DNA of 64,000 nt from Helopsaltes ochotensis (taxonomy: Eukaryota; Chordata; Aves; Passeriformes; Locustellidae). The position numbers and the translations under genes are program-made. Shown one piece after another: positions 48,701 to 62,464 of this stretch. Where the stretch lies: NCBI GenBank assembly GCA_013400155.1, contig VXBM01000130.1, positions 295,529-359,528 on the forward strand. The letters are read 5' to 3'. The first letter of the stretch is position 1, and the number at the start of each line of letters is the position of its first letter. A model generated the notes under the pieces. That model was not told the DNA's origin, searched no databases, and saw only the letters and a program-made list of their open reading frames with translations.

Positions 48701-51700
48701 GTGTGAATGTCAGAGCCCAATGTGAGTACCTTTTGCTGTTGCCACTGCAAGACACAATCCTAATGGTAGTTATCTTCAACAAACACTCAATAAGAAAACG
48801 TCCATTGAGAATGGGACTGCTTTCATCTGCATTTTTGCTGGGAAGTGGCCTGGGAAGAGGGCAGGTAAATCACCATCAGTCAGTATTCAAATGCCAAATA
48901 GTCACTGAGGACAATTTCAAAAAAAAAAATCTAGTTGATTCCTGATTTTTATCCAAGTCTCTATTTGGTAGTACAAGCAAAAGCTAATTTGGGGCATAAT
49001 TCTAGCAAACTATGAGTCCTGCAAATCCCCACAGCCATAAAAAAAATTCAAAAAGCTAAATATGGAAAACAATTTATTTATAACAAATATATTATTTACA
49101 TCAACTAGGTTCTGTCATAATCTATCCCACATTTTACAGTATGACAAAAATCTATTATGCATTAGCTGACTGATATAGGTAACATAAACTAACATCAAAT
49201 GGCTCAGACAAAATCCTCAAAGAAAGATAATCTTCCATACCATCTACCTATCAGTTATTTTAGGATAAACTGCTCCAAAGGTCATACACATTCTCCTTTA
49301 ATGAGGAATAAGTTACCTTATGAACACATCTGTTCTTACTCAGTTAATGAAACTTCTCTTCAATTAATTAACTTGTTGACATATCATATCTTGAAGACCT
49401 TACAAGCTATATGTCAAATTGTGACATGTGCATATATAAAGAAACAGAGTGCTGGCAGGAGTGAAATACAAACTTCAGGGCCAGAGAGCTAGCTAGACAC
49501 TTGGTAATTTCTAGCTCCGGTCTTAAGAAAATATGGTTTTGGATATCAGCAGCAAGTGCTATTGAATCTATCAACATGAATTATAAAACATAATACTGTG
49601 TGAACATAGATGCAAGTAACCGAGGTGACCATGGCCCACAGCTGAAGTGATAAGAATAGATTTATTCCATCACCTTGCTGGCTGGAGAATTTCATGAGCA
49701 AGCTGGGGCACATACATTGCTAAGCTCATTCCATCTTAGCAGGAGTAAAAAGCACATGACCCCTTCCCCAGCCCCAGCATATCAAAGGGTCTGGCATATG
49801 CACAATTTACCTCCATGATTTTCTCTGTGCTTTTTATGATCTCTGCTTTGATCTCTCTCCCAAGACAGGAAGCTCAAACATGTCTTGGAGAAGGCCTCCA
49901 AGTCTCTGTAAACATCTGTGTTATCTCTACACAGAAATTCTAGTTCTCAAAGCAGAGGATAAGCAGCAGTAATATATGGTGGCCCACTCTGTTATTTGCC
50001 AGGACTTGGCATTCCCAGCTACAAGGTCACTCGAGTAAATCTACTATCCTCCTTGCCATTCTTCCACTTTTAAATCTTTCCTCCCAACAAATGTTATTAC
50101 CTTTGAAATACAAATGAGAAGAATTTTAAAAGTGAACAGGGCTGCAAAAAGTGCTGCAGAAGACATGGAAAGCATCATCTCATATTCTCCACAACTGCTA
50201 TGATTTAGGAAGGAAAAATATCAGAGGAGGAATTTACAGCTAAGGCGGCTGCAGTGAAACAGGTCAGCAAGGTGCACCAGCACATTCAAAAGCTGTCTGC
50301 ATAAAAAAGTGCAGGAAAAGAAGGGCAAAATATTCCTTGAAAACAAACTCCAAAGAACAGCTGTACCTTCCGGTCCTTCAGGCAATGAGGGAATGGTTTG
50401 TCCATAAAATAAATATACTCCCAAGAGCCAACGTGGCATGAACGCTACAGATCTAATTGAATGGTTTGGAAAGGACATGACACCTCCAGAACCTCATGTG
50501 TCTGCCCTGCTGTCAGGAGTCATTCAGTAGCAACAAGAATTGTATTGTGTCATCTCCGTTTCCAAGACACAGTTTCTCCATCCCAGACACCAGGCCTACA
50601 GACAACTGATTTAAGTCAAATCAATTAACTACTTGCTAGTTAAGATCTACTTGTGTTTCAGTGGAATTAAAAAAAAAGAGCATAAAAGATGTGAAAATCC
50701 TTTTAAGCTGGTTTCTCAGTGGGGCCCCCACAACAGAAATGAAAGCTGAAAATGTGAATATACTATTTTAGCAGGGCACAGATCAGTCCAGTGGAGGCTA
50801 GTGATGTATACAGTCTCAAGCTACCAAATTGTCCTTATTGGGAACACTAGGTCAACTGCCTCAGGAGCACATCAGGAGATGGGAATTGCTGTCCTAACAT
50901 GATTTGGTGGTTCTCACTGAATTTTGAATGGTAGAAACATTTACAGTGTGCAGTAGTCTGTTATACAGCTCCTTTGATAATTCAGCAGGAGCCAAATGCA
51001 ATTGCTTCATACAAAGGCAAGATGATGGGCCATTAATCAGTAAATTGGTGCTGTCAAGGTAGAGGAGTGACTATTTTTAAGGTATTAAGGATAGCAAAAT
51101 ACCTCATATTAGCCATGCTTTCTCTTCCAATTGAACTTTAGGACTAAAAGCACATGCTTTTGAAAGTCTGAATGGACAAGAAATGCAGGAAGAGTCTACA
51201 AAGATGTTTTCCTCACACTGAGAAATTATGTCATGGGCAGATTCCTAGGAATATTTACAGAAACCCAACTCCTGCAGAAATAATAGTCAGTCATTTCAGG
51301 CATTATTGGATGCAAGGATACTCAAAGTACACCAAACCACAAAATTTGCAGATGCAAGTATACTCAAATTACTCATTAACTTCATAATAGTTGGCACCTA
51401 ATCAAAGATGCCAAAATAACCATTTAGACTAATCATTGTGTAGGATGATTATCACATACAAAACAAAACTAAATAAAACAGTACAAATCCAGGCAAGAAG
51501 GGTCAGGAGCTTCAAATTTCAGGAAGATCCAGCAGAGAGTGAGGATTCTCATTACAGTTATTAATACATTAAAATAATCCAAGACATACCATGTTAATTC
51601 CCATACCTGAACTATTATCTTAAACTAGAGGGTTCAATGCTTAGCCACCTCTCCCATTGGTCTCATAAACCAGCCACTTGTTTAACTATGTTCCAGCATT

Positions 51701-53330
51701 TTCTGTGCTCTCTGAAAATCACATCCAAGGGGAGCACACAGTGCTCACAGTGATTGGTGGTGCCCAACAGCATGACAGCACTGTTGGTTTACACCTCATT
51801 CCTTCAGAATTAAGCTGGCCACTGAGAAGGAACATCATAGATGGAAGTTGCCCTTGGCTGCCACACCACTGGCTGTCTCAGTATGAGATCTGAAAATGCT
51901 ACAAATCTTTTTTTAGATCTTAGGAAAATACTTCCACAGACAGCTGGGCAACATTGCTTGATCTGTGTTTTGGTTTTAAATTAATCACTGCACTGAATTC
52001 AAGCAATTCAGGTTTTTCAGAGCTGATAAAAATGCACCCAATTTTATTACTGACACCTTTTTTTTTTTTAATCTAGGAAATCCCTAGGCACAAAATAAGG
52101 GTAAAATTGAAAGGGCCAAACTACAGGCTTACATTGTGGGACACAGGATTCCAGAAGCACCTTTCGATCTTCTGTTGCAAATGTACTTTCCTGTTGTGTA
52201 CAAGGCAGAGTGCATGGTGACACCAACAATATCACAGATGGCACAAAAACCAGCATTACACATTAGCCACTTTTTCGTCTGTCTTCCTGTTAATGAATGT
52301 GTACAACACCTAGTTTGGCGGTGCTCTTGACAAAATCTATGTTGTCACAGCAGTAACAGCTTGCAAGACTTGCATTCTTAGACACGTCACATATACTTTT
52401 ACCATCCTCAGGTTAAATTTAGAGTTATTTATATCGTGCCTTACCTGATTTATTAATTCTTTCCTTACTGTTAGAATTGTACTCATAAACACCGAGAGTT
52501 TAATTTCTAAAACACATTTTTCCTCTTTGTGGTCCCTGGACATCCAGCTTGTAAATTAAAAAGTAATATAGTGGCTATTCATTCCATTCTGAAGAAATTA
52601 AAGTTCCAGCATCATGATTGCAATTAGTTATAAATCAATTTCCAAAATCACTTTTTTCATTATGTACATGGAAAAAACCCAAATAATATCAAAACAAATA
52701 GGTGAAACCCATAGTGAATGGAGAACGACCAACATTTGATTCTGATAATTAAAAATACTGAAGAAGAGTTATTTATCAAACTATGGGGGGAAATGGAGTT
52801 AGAAGCCAAAGTATCTTCATCTTTGCAAGAGAACATACTAAAAAAAGTAAAAATCTATTCCTGTTTTTTTACATAAAAACCAACAAAGAATAGTCCCAAA
52901 AATGGAGGGAAACACCACTTAAAGGGCTGTAATCAACATAAGATTCAATTGCTCTAGAGGTGATAGGAGTTTCACTGGATGCATAGACTCTGTTAAGTCA
53001 GTCTTCCTCAGTATAATGGCACCTGCTGACAGACTTTCTTAAGCTACATTCTATCATAACTGCTGGTGAATTATGGTCTAGGGTACAATTATAAGTGATA
53101 TTTTGTACTCAGTATTTTTTTATACATCACTGCACTGTCATTGGTTTATTATAGTGATTGATTTCATTTAACAAAGTCTGATGATTTACTGATTATTTTT
53201 TGAAATTTCCAGACTATATTTCAGTGGTTACTGACACATTCTGTTGTCATTACTTCAGCTAATTAGCACTTCTGGATTTATTTTGTTACACAACTGACTG
53301 AAGATGAAGCACAACCGTAAGCAGAAAATT
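45775..53330. other. AT-rich non-coding stretch, no gene seen
   Basis: No gene or transposon is supported. ORFs of 60-104 codons on both strands (for example 48468-48782 minus, 48670-48945 plus, 49199-49492 plus, 50221-50478 minus) overlap one another and show no conserved motifs. Confidence 0.5.
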
Positions 53331-53478
53331 GCTGCATCCCTGGATATGCTCAAGGCCAAGTTCAATGGGTCATTAAGGAACCTGGTCTAATGGAAGGTGT
53401 CTCTGCCCATGGTAGCAGGGGCTGGAACTCAATGATCTTTAAGGTCCTTTCCAACATAAATCATTCTATGATTCTATG
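53331..53478 (+). mobile_element. CR1 LINE 3' tail
   Basis: The terminal ~150 bp of a CR1: 'CATCCCTGGATATGCTCAAG', 'GAACCTGGTCTAATGGAAGG', 'TGTCTCTGCCCATGGTAGCA', 'GGGGCTGGAACTCAATGATC', 'TTTAAGGTCCTTTCCAACAT', then CATTCTATGATTCTATGA. The two ATTCTATG octamers are the classic CR1 end. The 5' truncation is severe. Confidence 0.93.
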
Positions 53479-55149
53479 ACAGATGTGACACAAATAAGAC
53501 TGCAGTTCAAATGCTTTGGACTGTAATTTCAACCTGGTATTTTAGGCACTGGAATTCTTCTGGGGAAGCAAAGATCAAATGAATATATCACATCTGAACA
53601 AGGGTTCTTAATATTAAACTACGCCATTCTTGAATTTTTTTACAGATCTGCACTGCCTAAATAAAATTCACCTCAGCACAGTAGGTTAACAATAAGCCTA
53701 TTAATTAAGTACCTCTCAAAATATCACTATAATCTAAATAGTCTTATAATAAATCTCTATAGAAATTAAAATTCTTCACCCAACCACCTCCTGTAAATCT
53801 CCCTCTGTATATTCACAGATTTAATTTTCTGAAGAATAAATATAGGATTTTTCATGTTATTTCCTATTGTGGGATAATCTAGGACCAAGGGCATCCCACA
53901 ACAATGATCAAATGAAATGCTTAAATAGGCATATTTGGTATTTGCCAGGGGACTAAAAGTAAAGTGTTAACAATTTCTTGAAAAGCATTCCTGTCAGTAG
54001 CAACAAGAAGTATGTCATCGTGACGAGTAAATACTTCATACCTGAAAATGATTTATATCTCATTCCCATTTCCACTTGTATCTGTATCCTGGAATGAACT
54101 GCTGATCCCGAAGGAAACACAATCAAAGACTAAGCCTGGAGTTTGCATCTTATCTTCTATACATACTGTGTCATTTTCTCTAACAGTTATTGCAACTGCA
54201 TTGTGTTATGTGTTATCTTTTCTTTCAAGAATGTGTATCAATATGTTGTAACCTTTTGTTTTGCATGTTTTCATTATATTGCTTTTCTCCTGTTAACTCT
54301 TAAACTGGCAAGAAAAATAAGTATAATAGAAACTCAGTTTACTGTGATCAAATACCTTCTCTTTCCCATTCTTACTTGTTCAGTCTTACTCAATAAAGGT
54401 ACAGCATCACAGTCAGTTTTCTAACCTCTAGGTATTTCTCTCTAAAGCAGCAGGATGGCCACAGGCAACATGCTTAAATCCACAGGCTGTAACAGATCAG
54501 TAGAAAACACTTGATATACCAGTTTTATTGATTTTTTAAAATAAATATTCCACTGGTATAACATTTCTCTATTTGGATAACAAATAATAGACATACTTTA
54601 TTGCAGTAACATATTCTCAGCTGTGTTTATATGTAACATTTAGGACATTTTATAGACATAGGAAACCTTGACCTTTATTTTCAAAGTTACTTGTAACATT
54701 TAAAAGGAGACAAGCAAATAACATTTTTATGCTCATAGCAAGTTTTTTTTTATCACTACAATAGATTCTCTGGTTGTGACGACACATGATGACACCTTTT
54801 GCCAAAACCAACACCAGTTCTTTTTCTTCTTATTATTATTAGAATTATAGATGAGAAGAAAAAAAAACCCGCAAAATGAAAGAAAAGAGAAACAAATTAT
54901 AATTGAGAAACAAATGCTTTTGTGACTCCTTTTTTATGATGTGAAGTGCCAGGAAAGGAATTAAAGGCAATGCTATAACTTAACAAATACAAGAATGGCT
55001 AAGAGCATTATTGTTTTAAAGATACTGGTAAATTAACTCAGAATCAGTTGCCAAACTGGAAAAACCTCAGAATACTGCATATATTTCTGGTCCTTTTTTT
55101 TTTTTTTTTTTTAGATTTTTTTAAGAGATGTTCATTAAAATTGGAATGG
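53479..55149. other. AT-rich non-coding stretch with poly-T
   Basis: No gene is recognised. A 19-T run lies at 55094-55112. Overlapping plus ORFs at 54048-54424 encode hydrophobic, AT-driven peptides with no assignable family. Confidence 0.55.
55094..55112 (+). repeat. Poly-T tract (19 T)
   Basis: Uninterrupted T run just before an ancient CR1 fragment. It could be a homopolymer or the complement of a retroposed poly(A) tail, but no retrocopy was identified beside it. Confidence 0.85.
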
Positions 55150-55500
55150 ATTCTATAGCAGCACTAATACAATGATTAGATGACTGGACATTTTTTTCTT
55201 TAGTTGAAAAATAGATTAAAAGAACCTGGCTTGTTTAGTTTACAGAAGTTAAACAGAAAAGGGAAGCTGATAAAGTCTGCAAATATTGAAGAGACAGGAA
55301 CAAATATTAAGATGAAAGAAGAATTATTTAAGTTATGAGAAGTAATTGTCTATGGTCATGCTAAAATAAATTCTGCTTGTAATAACTTAATAGAAAAGAA
55401 GTGTGCTTTCCAGGCCTTCACAGACAGAACTTCTAAAATGGAAATCAAAATGTGGAGGGAGCACTCACGTTCTTTGCAAATGGGAGAAAAACTGGCAAAG
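55150..55500 (+). mobile_element. Ancient, heavily diverged CR1 LINE fragment
   Basis: The CR1 order is faint but present: 'AGATTAAAAGAACCTGGCTT' and 'GTTTAGTTTACAGAAGTTAA', then 'GTCTGCAAATATTGAAGAGA', 'GAATTATTTAAGTTATGAGA' and 'AATAAATTCTGCTTGTAATA'. These match the block where CR1 has a 'CTxTTTAGCTT(G)GAGAAGAG' motif followed by a 'GGTCTACAAATA' motif. Both borders are uncertain, and it appears to be of the same old layer as 33425-34068. Confidence 0.5.
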
Positions 55501-58500
55501 AATCATAGAGCAAAACAGTAAGCTTGGGTTTAAAAGCCTTTCCTAGCAATCTTTTTGACCTTAAAAGGTAAGGTTTGCAGGAACATAACTGTTGTTTGAA
55601 TATTTGATCTCTGCTGCTTTAATCTTGTTGAAAATTACAGTTGATGCTTTTGCCTCTTTCTAAATATCTCAGGTTTATCAAAGTGCATTGAAAAGCATTC
55701 TATTAACTGTTATGAGGGGGAGGTAAATATAAAGAAACATAAATATATGTGAAAATGTAAGATTAGGAAAGAGAACAGAGCCTCAAGTACCTCAAGAAGC
55801 CTACTCGATCTTTGTTTTTATATCATCTTTTTTTTTTCTCCGTTTCTAGTTGTATATCCACAATCTGTAATGTTAATCACCAGCCTTTCCTCTCCCCCAT
55901 ACATGTGTGCTCTCAAAGATTTGGTTTGATGTTAGGGGGTCAGAGTTACAGAAGGAACCTACACGAACACATCAGTCTCTATCTCACACTCAGTGCTAGA
56001 AATCTGTTACAATTTGCTAGTCTGACAAGGAGAAAAAAACCACTTCTTTCCTTCAAATCTGTGAGCAGCTGACAAGTTTCCCTTCCCTCCTGCTGTGTGG
56101 TGGTGTGTGAGTCTGTGATACAAGAAAGTTACCCACCCAGCTCAATGTTAGCCACAGCTGATATTTACTTACAGGGCAAATAAGCAATTATCAGCTCTAC
56201 TAAGTTTTCCTGTCTCAGCATCCCTGATCGTATGCCTCACACGAACAGAAGGAGAATTGTTCCTGAGGTCATAGAGACAGATTGCATAAACTAATTTATG
56301 GAAACTGAGAGATGTAAACCACTGTAAAGCAATAGAGTGCAATTTAACTGAAACAGACGGAAAGTCAAATGAAAATAGGGGGGTTTGAGTCTGGCCTAAT
56401 AAGTGACTTCTTCAATACAATAATTATCAAAGATATCCAGGCAATAGTTCTCTTTCTTGCCATATTCTCTATGCGTTGGAAACGAAGTCAATTCAAGGTA
56501 CTCAAATCATTACCTTTTTGCCACTAGAGACTAATGAGGTAGCATTTCTAATTTTCTAATAGCAAATGGAGAGAAAGAAATAGCAACGCAAAAACAATGT
56601 TTATATAATACAGCCCTACAACTCAAAACAAAAATTCCTCACTAAGAGTATGAAAAAAAATGGGTGTATAATAGATTTAGCAGTTCATGCAATTGTATAG
56701 GAAATATTTTCTTTTCCCTAAAGATACTGAAAAAACCCCCACATAATTTAATTACTTTTTAAATTATTTTCTTTCAAGAAGCTATAGCATCTTTTTGTGT
56801 TTACTGTAGAAGAAATTAGTTTTCTAACTTAGTCTATAAATAATGGTAATTCATTTACTCTAACATGGGATATGATGAGATACATAGGACAAATGTGCCA
56901 GGATCAGATGAAAATTCAGCCAGGTTTTTCTTCAAGGAAAGAGAGAGCACATTTCCATTGAACGTTATTTGACATAAGCCCAGTGAAGTCTTTCCTGGAT
57001 AAATGATTTGGACCAAGTCAACTCTTTCTTCCCCCTTCAGTTTACCACATTATTCATGTAATTTCTTTTCTAATTGTCATCTCTATGGCTCTGAGCATTG
57101 CAGCTGTCCAGTATATAAAATGCCAGAAGCTAATTTACTGCTCTGCTTAATTAAAGTAGAATTTACCATTGAAGGTAAAAGAAACTAGATCTCTGTTAGC
57201 TGCTATGAAAAACAGTAAGATATTTGCATTTTTGTTCAAAAGTGCCCTTTCTCCCCCAAATTTTCTATTACCTGCTAGACACATTTTACAAAGGCTCAAA
57301 TTCCCTCATGCAGCTGCAAAAATTCCAGCAACTGGTGTTTCACAGACTTCTGCTTTAACATGGGCATCATGTGAAAAATGTGGCTGAGATTGGGATACAG
57401 AAAACAGGCACATTGCTTGAAGACTGACAGGTTCAAAAAACTCTTCAATACAAACAAGCTTTGAGTTCTATATTGCAGTCATATTTTCTGTGTTCAACCT
57501 CTCTGTCCTTAACAATAGTAACAAATATATCAATATGAAGGCTGGAAGAAGATACAGTAGGAAGGCTTTTACCTTTACAAATTACTTTTACACCTTACCT
57601 TTACAACTGTCTATCCAATTTTTGATATTTTTCAGAATTATTACAGTTTCCTTTTCTTGTTTGCTTTTGTGGACTTTGAGAACAGTCACAAAATAGGTGG
57701 AACAGCATGCTACTCACAAATAAACATACAATGAAAATGTATGGCAAAATACAAGCTGGTGATAGATTATCTGCATGATGTTTTAGTAGAATCCTGATAG
57801 TATTGCACTCTAGTCAGCAAGGATCTCCCCACATATCTTAAGGGACTGTTGTTGAGGCCAACAGGATAATAAATTCTAAAAAGTCCTGCAGAACTGCAAC
57901 AATATTCAAGACCCTTGTTCAGATTAAACAGGAATGAATTTTTTTTTCTGGATTTGCTTTTACTCCTTTCTTGACACCAAAACTACTGACATTATATGAT
58001 ATGCTGTTAGCTGTTGGGAAAGCAGGAGGGTGACAGCTCTGAGGGATTCTGAAATCCAAACTACTTGACCTGAAAAGTTTATGGTGACCTATTGGTCCTT
58101 CTTGTCTCCCACTTGCCCCAGAAAACAGAATGAATAAAAAATAGCATTTCATAACTGCAGGGTTTTGCAGGTGCTTACAAGGAAAGAATGTAACAGCAGA
58201 GCTAGAACCTAAAAGCAAATAAATCCAGAAACAGTTTGCAATAAAACTACCTCAGAAGCATGGCTAGAAGATCTCTATGGCAGCTGCATTTAAACAAATC
58301 AAGAAGGAATAATTGCATCTCATTTTTTATATTCCTTTTGTTATTTCTGCTAGCAGAATCACAGATGTTTACTATTATTTTAGCACAACATGTTTTAAAA
58401 AGAATGCTTCAACCAATATAGTGCATTTCACATAGGCACTATCTCAAAGGCATCTTTTCTGATAGCAAGAAGTTCTTGGATTGAGAAAGAATTCTGTAAT

Positions 58501-59554
58501 TAAATAGTTCAGAGAGATGTAAAATATAATTAGAAACAGGCATATATTTAGAGAAATAGGGATCTCTATGAGTTATATTTTTAATGTATTTTATTTTGAA
58601 AGCCCGGTGTACTTACAAGTCTGTGTATCTACACGAATCTACAGTTTTGTGATTCCTTTCAGGAAAGGGAATGAAATGTTGCAATAAAGATCCCATATTA
58701 AGTGCTATTGTTCTTGAGAATGGAGGGAATGGCTTTTGTTACCAACTCTTCTGATTGTCAATTTAAGAGATCTTCTTTAGGCTTGACTGCCTCTAAGTCT
58801 CAATATTCTACCAGATTACTTTCTAGACTTCTGAAACTCTGCAAAAAAAATTAAAACATTTTGTTGTTAATATAGTTAAAATCTATAATCTGAATTGTTT
58901 TTTAATCTGATGCATGCTGCTGGACTCTGCACTTTTAAAAGTATTTTAATGTCAAATTGAAGATATATGATAACTTTCCAATATACAGGAACTGCTTCTC
59001 CGGGGTCCTTAATATGTGCTGTAATGCAACATGTCTATTTTTACTGACCTCAATTAAAAGGTAAGGAATTTTAGTGCAAATGATTCTTGTGTTTGCTAAA
59101 AACTGCTGAAAATAAATTTTATCCATTCTTAAAAGTAAATTATAGTTATCTGCCAGCCTATAATGAAAATGGTCATTTTTAAATTTATGTCTAACATAAA
59201 AGATTTAGAAACACAGCCCAGCATGGTTGGGCAAGAGAAACAACACACATCAAAATTCTGAATGTGTCCTTTTTTACCTTGGTTTCAAGGGTAAGAAAGC
59301 TGTGTTTGGTCTTTGAAACAGCTATGAAACCTTCTGGCAGATTTACGGTACTGCTGGCACAGAAGGAGCAGGACAAGCTACCGTACACTGGACACTTATA
59401 GTGACTAAACTGGTGAAATTTGGGTCAATAGGTATCCCACATATATTCCCATGTTTCCAGTCTTCCCTAATCCTGAGTGGGAATATCTCCTGAATGGGAA
59501 TCCCTACTGTCAAAAGACTTGGGCACTGTATTGCCTAGATTCTCTTTTTCAACT

Positions 59555-59616
59555 TCCTGATGGCTACATGAGAATTGTAACTGCAAGTTCCATCTCAGAA
59601 TATTCTGTGACTCTGT
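59555..59616 (+). mobile_element. Possible CR1 tail remnant
   Basis: 'GATGGCTACATGAGAATTG' followed by 'AATATTCTGTGACTCTGT' resembles a worn CR1 terminus (an ATTCTGTG-type octamer). The preceding 3' UTR is not clear. Confidence 0.35.
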
Positions 59617-62100
59617 AAAATGTCCTATGAATCTATTATGAATTCACATAACCTGCACACATATCTGTCAATTTTTTTTTCTTTTCATGGGCCATAATGT
59701 AGGTGTGACTAGGTATATGCTGCTTCTTACAGTCTTCTGTAGGTGCAAAACCTCTATAGGAGATTTTATACAGCCTTATGTAGGAGCCAGTTTTAAGACA
59801 TACCTCTCACACAACATTTTTCATTGAATGTTAGAATATCGTTTATTTCTGGGCCACATAGAATATGTTACACCAGTGTTATACCAGTGGTCTTGAGATA
59901 TTTAAGCTAGCTGTGGAAGAGAAGTAGAATTTGGAGATGCTAAGACGTGTCCTATAAGCAGAATATCAATCTTAGCTTATTCTTATTACTTCTAAAATCA
60001 CGTTTGCTAGTAGATAGACTCCTACTTGAGTTAGCAAGGGTCATCCCTAATTAAAAATAAACTACAGCAAAAGAGGTTGCTAACAGTATTTCTTCAAATC
60101 TTTTTCATTATAAGAAGAAAGCAAAGATTCAGCACTTTGAATCTAAGTCTAAACAGCTCAGTGAAAGGTAAAGTAAATACTATAGAGAACGCACAAAATC
60201 CTTGTTTAATTACTTCCATAAAAGTAAATTAATTAAACAAAGTAATGAGTTTACTGCTGGCAAAGTCAGACACCAGAAGGCCAAAATATGTTAAATGGAA
60301 ACAAAATATAATGGACCAAATTCACATAAATGGTTATTTGTTGGGAATACACAATAACCCAAATATAATGCATTAAAAGCAAAAGATGAGCACATGAGAC
60401 TTCACCAGATTATGAGAAGAGAATGGGCATCTTAGATTATGGGCATGCCAAAATTATAAAATATTCACCATTTTTGCAATATCAGGGTGCACAAGAAAAT
60501 TCTTGGCTTAATAGAATTTTTCTTCCCTATATTTACTTCAGTGTCCGGATTCACAGAGAAAATACTTTTAGTGCAGAAGTATTTTGCAATTCCTTTCTTA
60601 TTTTTTACATTGTATTATTGCTTGACTCTATTTTTATTAATGCACTATTTTCTACTGTTCTCATGACTGGGGCCTTCTCTCATGGAATAGTATGCTCAAA
60701 TGTGAATCTATTCTATTTCTTGAAGTGTTTTCTCTATACATAAAACAAATAATTTCAGTAGGCTAAGGGGGGAAGTGATTCTGACTTACTTAGTACTTTT
60801 ATTATTTATTAATTAGAGATGTTAAAGTGTTGACTGTAGAGTGATCCATTGCTTCCTATTAAATCTAGCTCTATGTTGATTAACTACTAAATAAGCACTT
60901 TATTTTAGTATTGAATGAAGTGATGTTGCTACCATTCGCATCGCAGGTTGAGTACAAGTACTGGAAGGCTCTTACTGCATTAGTAATCAGTTCTATATTA
61001 ATATTTAGGCTGATTAAGAGACCTTCTCTACCCTACACTATTTAAATAGCTGCCTCCTCTTATTATTCTACCTTGTGCCCTGCACAAACAAGTTCTTGCT
61101 TGCCTTATTCACAAAGGAACCTTTTGCAAGGAATCCATCTGTGAACTATATTGTAAATTCATGTGTAGTCACAGAGGGGGGAAAGAATGAGAGAAATGGA
61201 AACCCAGAAGCAAAGCTCGTTGCTGATAAATCCATGCTGCACAAATGGGCTAAATTTCAATCATTTCAAAGAATCAACCTCCTGCCCAGAAGCAGAACAC
61301 CAGGATTCTACTTCTGCTGGGTCCTGAATGTAGATGCTACACTACAGGTGTAGCACTAACAAGCTTCCATATGATCTTCTGTGTATACCAACAATATGCA
61401 ACATGCTGACTTGGGAGCTGCCTAGGAACTTACCCTCAGAATCACTGAAGAGAGATTTCAGTTCCTTAAAAAAATAATTTTTTCTGTGTTTTGAGTGTTT
61501 TTTTTGTTCGTGGGTTGTTGAGTCCTTTTTTTCTAATCTGGCAAACATTCCTAGCATCTTCATGTTAAATTCTAAACAAAGATTCTTTGTATATGGTGAG
61601 TGAAGGTGAGTCTCCCTACAGCATAATTGATAGAAGTTACATTGTATCTGAAATGATGACATCTGCTCGTAATTAATGTGATGAAACTAGAAAGCCACTA
61701 CTACATTGTAAGAAAACTAGCACAAAGAGAAAAAGCCCATACAATCAGAAAAAAAAGAGTCAAAGGTATATAAATATGAATATCCACTCTAAGTGAAAAT
61801 AGGTCTCTAAAAGAATAGAGATTTTTAAAATCATACTTTAGCAATAAAAAGAAATGTTTTGACTCACTCAGTTGGACAAAAATATTATAATTCTGAACTC
61901 TCTCTACAGTCTCCATCAAAAAGAGAACCTAAGTGTTTTTCAAACAGCGTGCAGCACCTCCCCACATTGAAAGGCTTGTTTGAAATAAAAGGCACTATAA
62001 AAATTAATTAACAGTCAGTATTTCTAGGGTCAATCCATCAGCATTTTCCAAAGGGGGAAAACACAGACTTCATCAAATTATTACCTATTACATCATAATT

Positions 62101-62145
62101 ACAGAATCACAGGATAGTTAGGATTAGGATATCTGTAGATACGTT
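62101..62145 (-). mobile_element. Possible CR1 tail remnant
   Basis: 'ACAGAATCACAGGATAGTTA' then GGATTAGGAT resembles the reverse complement of a CR1 end with its octamers. Only about 40 bp can be matched. Confidence 0.4.
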
Positions 62146-62424
62146 TTCTCTAAAGCAAATGAAGCAATACTTACTTTTTGCCCATATAAATAATAGTAGC
62201 AACTGATCTTTTCATTTCCAAATAATAAAGCATAAAAGTCAAAATATGCAGCTTTGCCAGCCTGTGTAATTTGCCTCAGGGTACATAAAGTTGAAGAGCA
62301 TTCCTACAATGATACATAGTGCATTCAGAGCACAGGAAAAGATAAAAGGATACTCAGAGCAGTACTGCTCCAGAGAAAACATTTGAGGATGTACCCTACT
62401 TCCCTACTTTTTTATAGATTTTAC

Positions 62425-62464
62425 TCTTTTCTTTTCTTTTTTTTTTCTTTTTTTTTTCTTTTAA
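62425..62464 (+). repeat. Pyrimidine-rich low-complexity tract
   Basis: Almost pure T with scattered C's (CTTTT-type units). Low complexity, no gene context. Confidence 0.8.

Noticed and set aside
54048..54424. Overlapping plus ORFs (67 and 93 codons) with apparent membrane spans
   Set aside because: Two frames of the same T-rich stretch both look hydrophobic, which indicates composition rather than coding.
55501..55560. 'AATCATAGAGCAAAACAG' as a minus-oriented CR1 tail
   Set aside because: Only the first few bases resemble the CR1 end, and the following bases do not match. It adjoins a plus-oriented ancient CR1 and may be part of its decay.
60423..60743. 106-codon plus ORF with hydrophobic segments
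   Set aside because: The hydrophobic Phe/Leu/Ile-rich composition follows from T-rich DNA. No splice sites, motif or homology was recognised.
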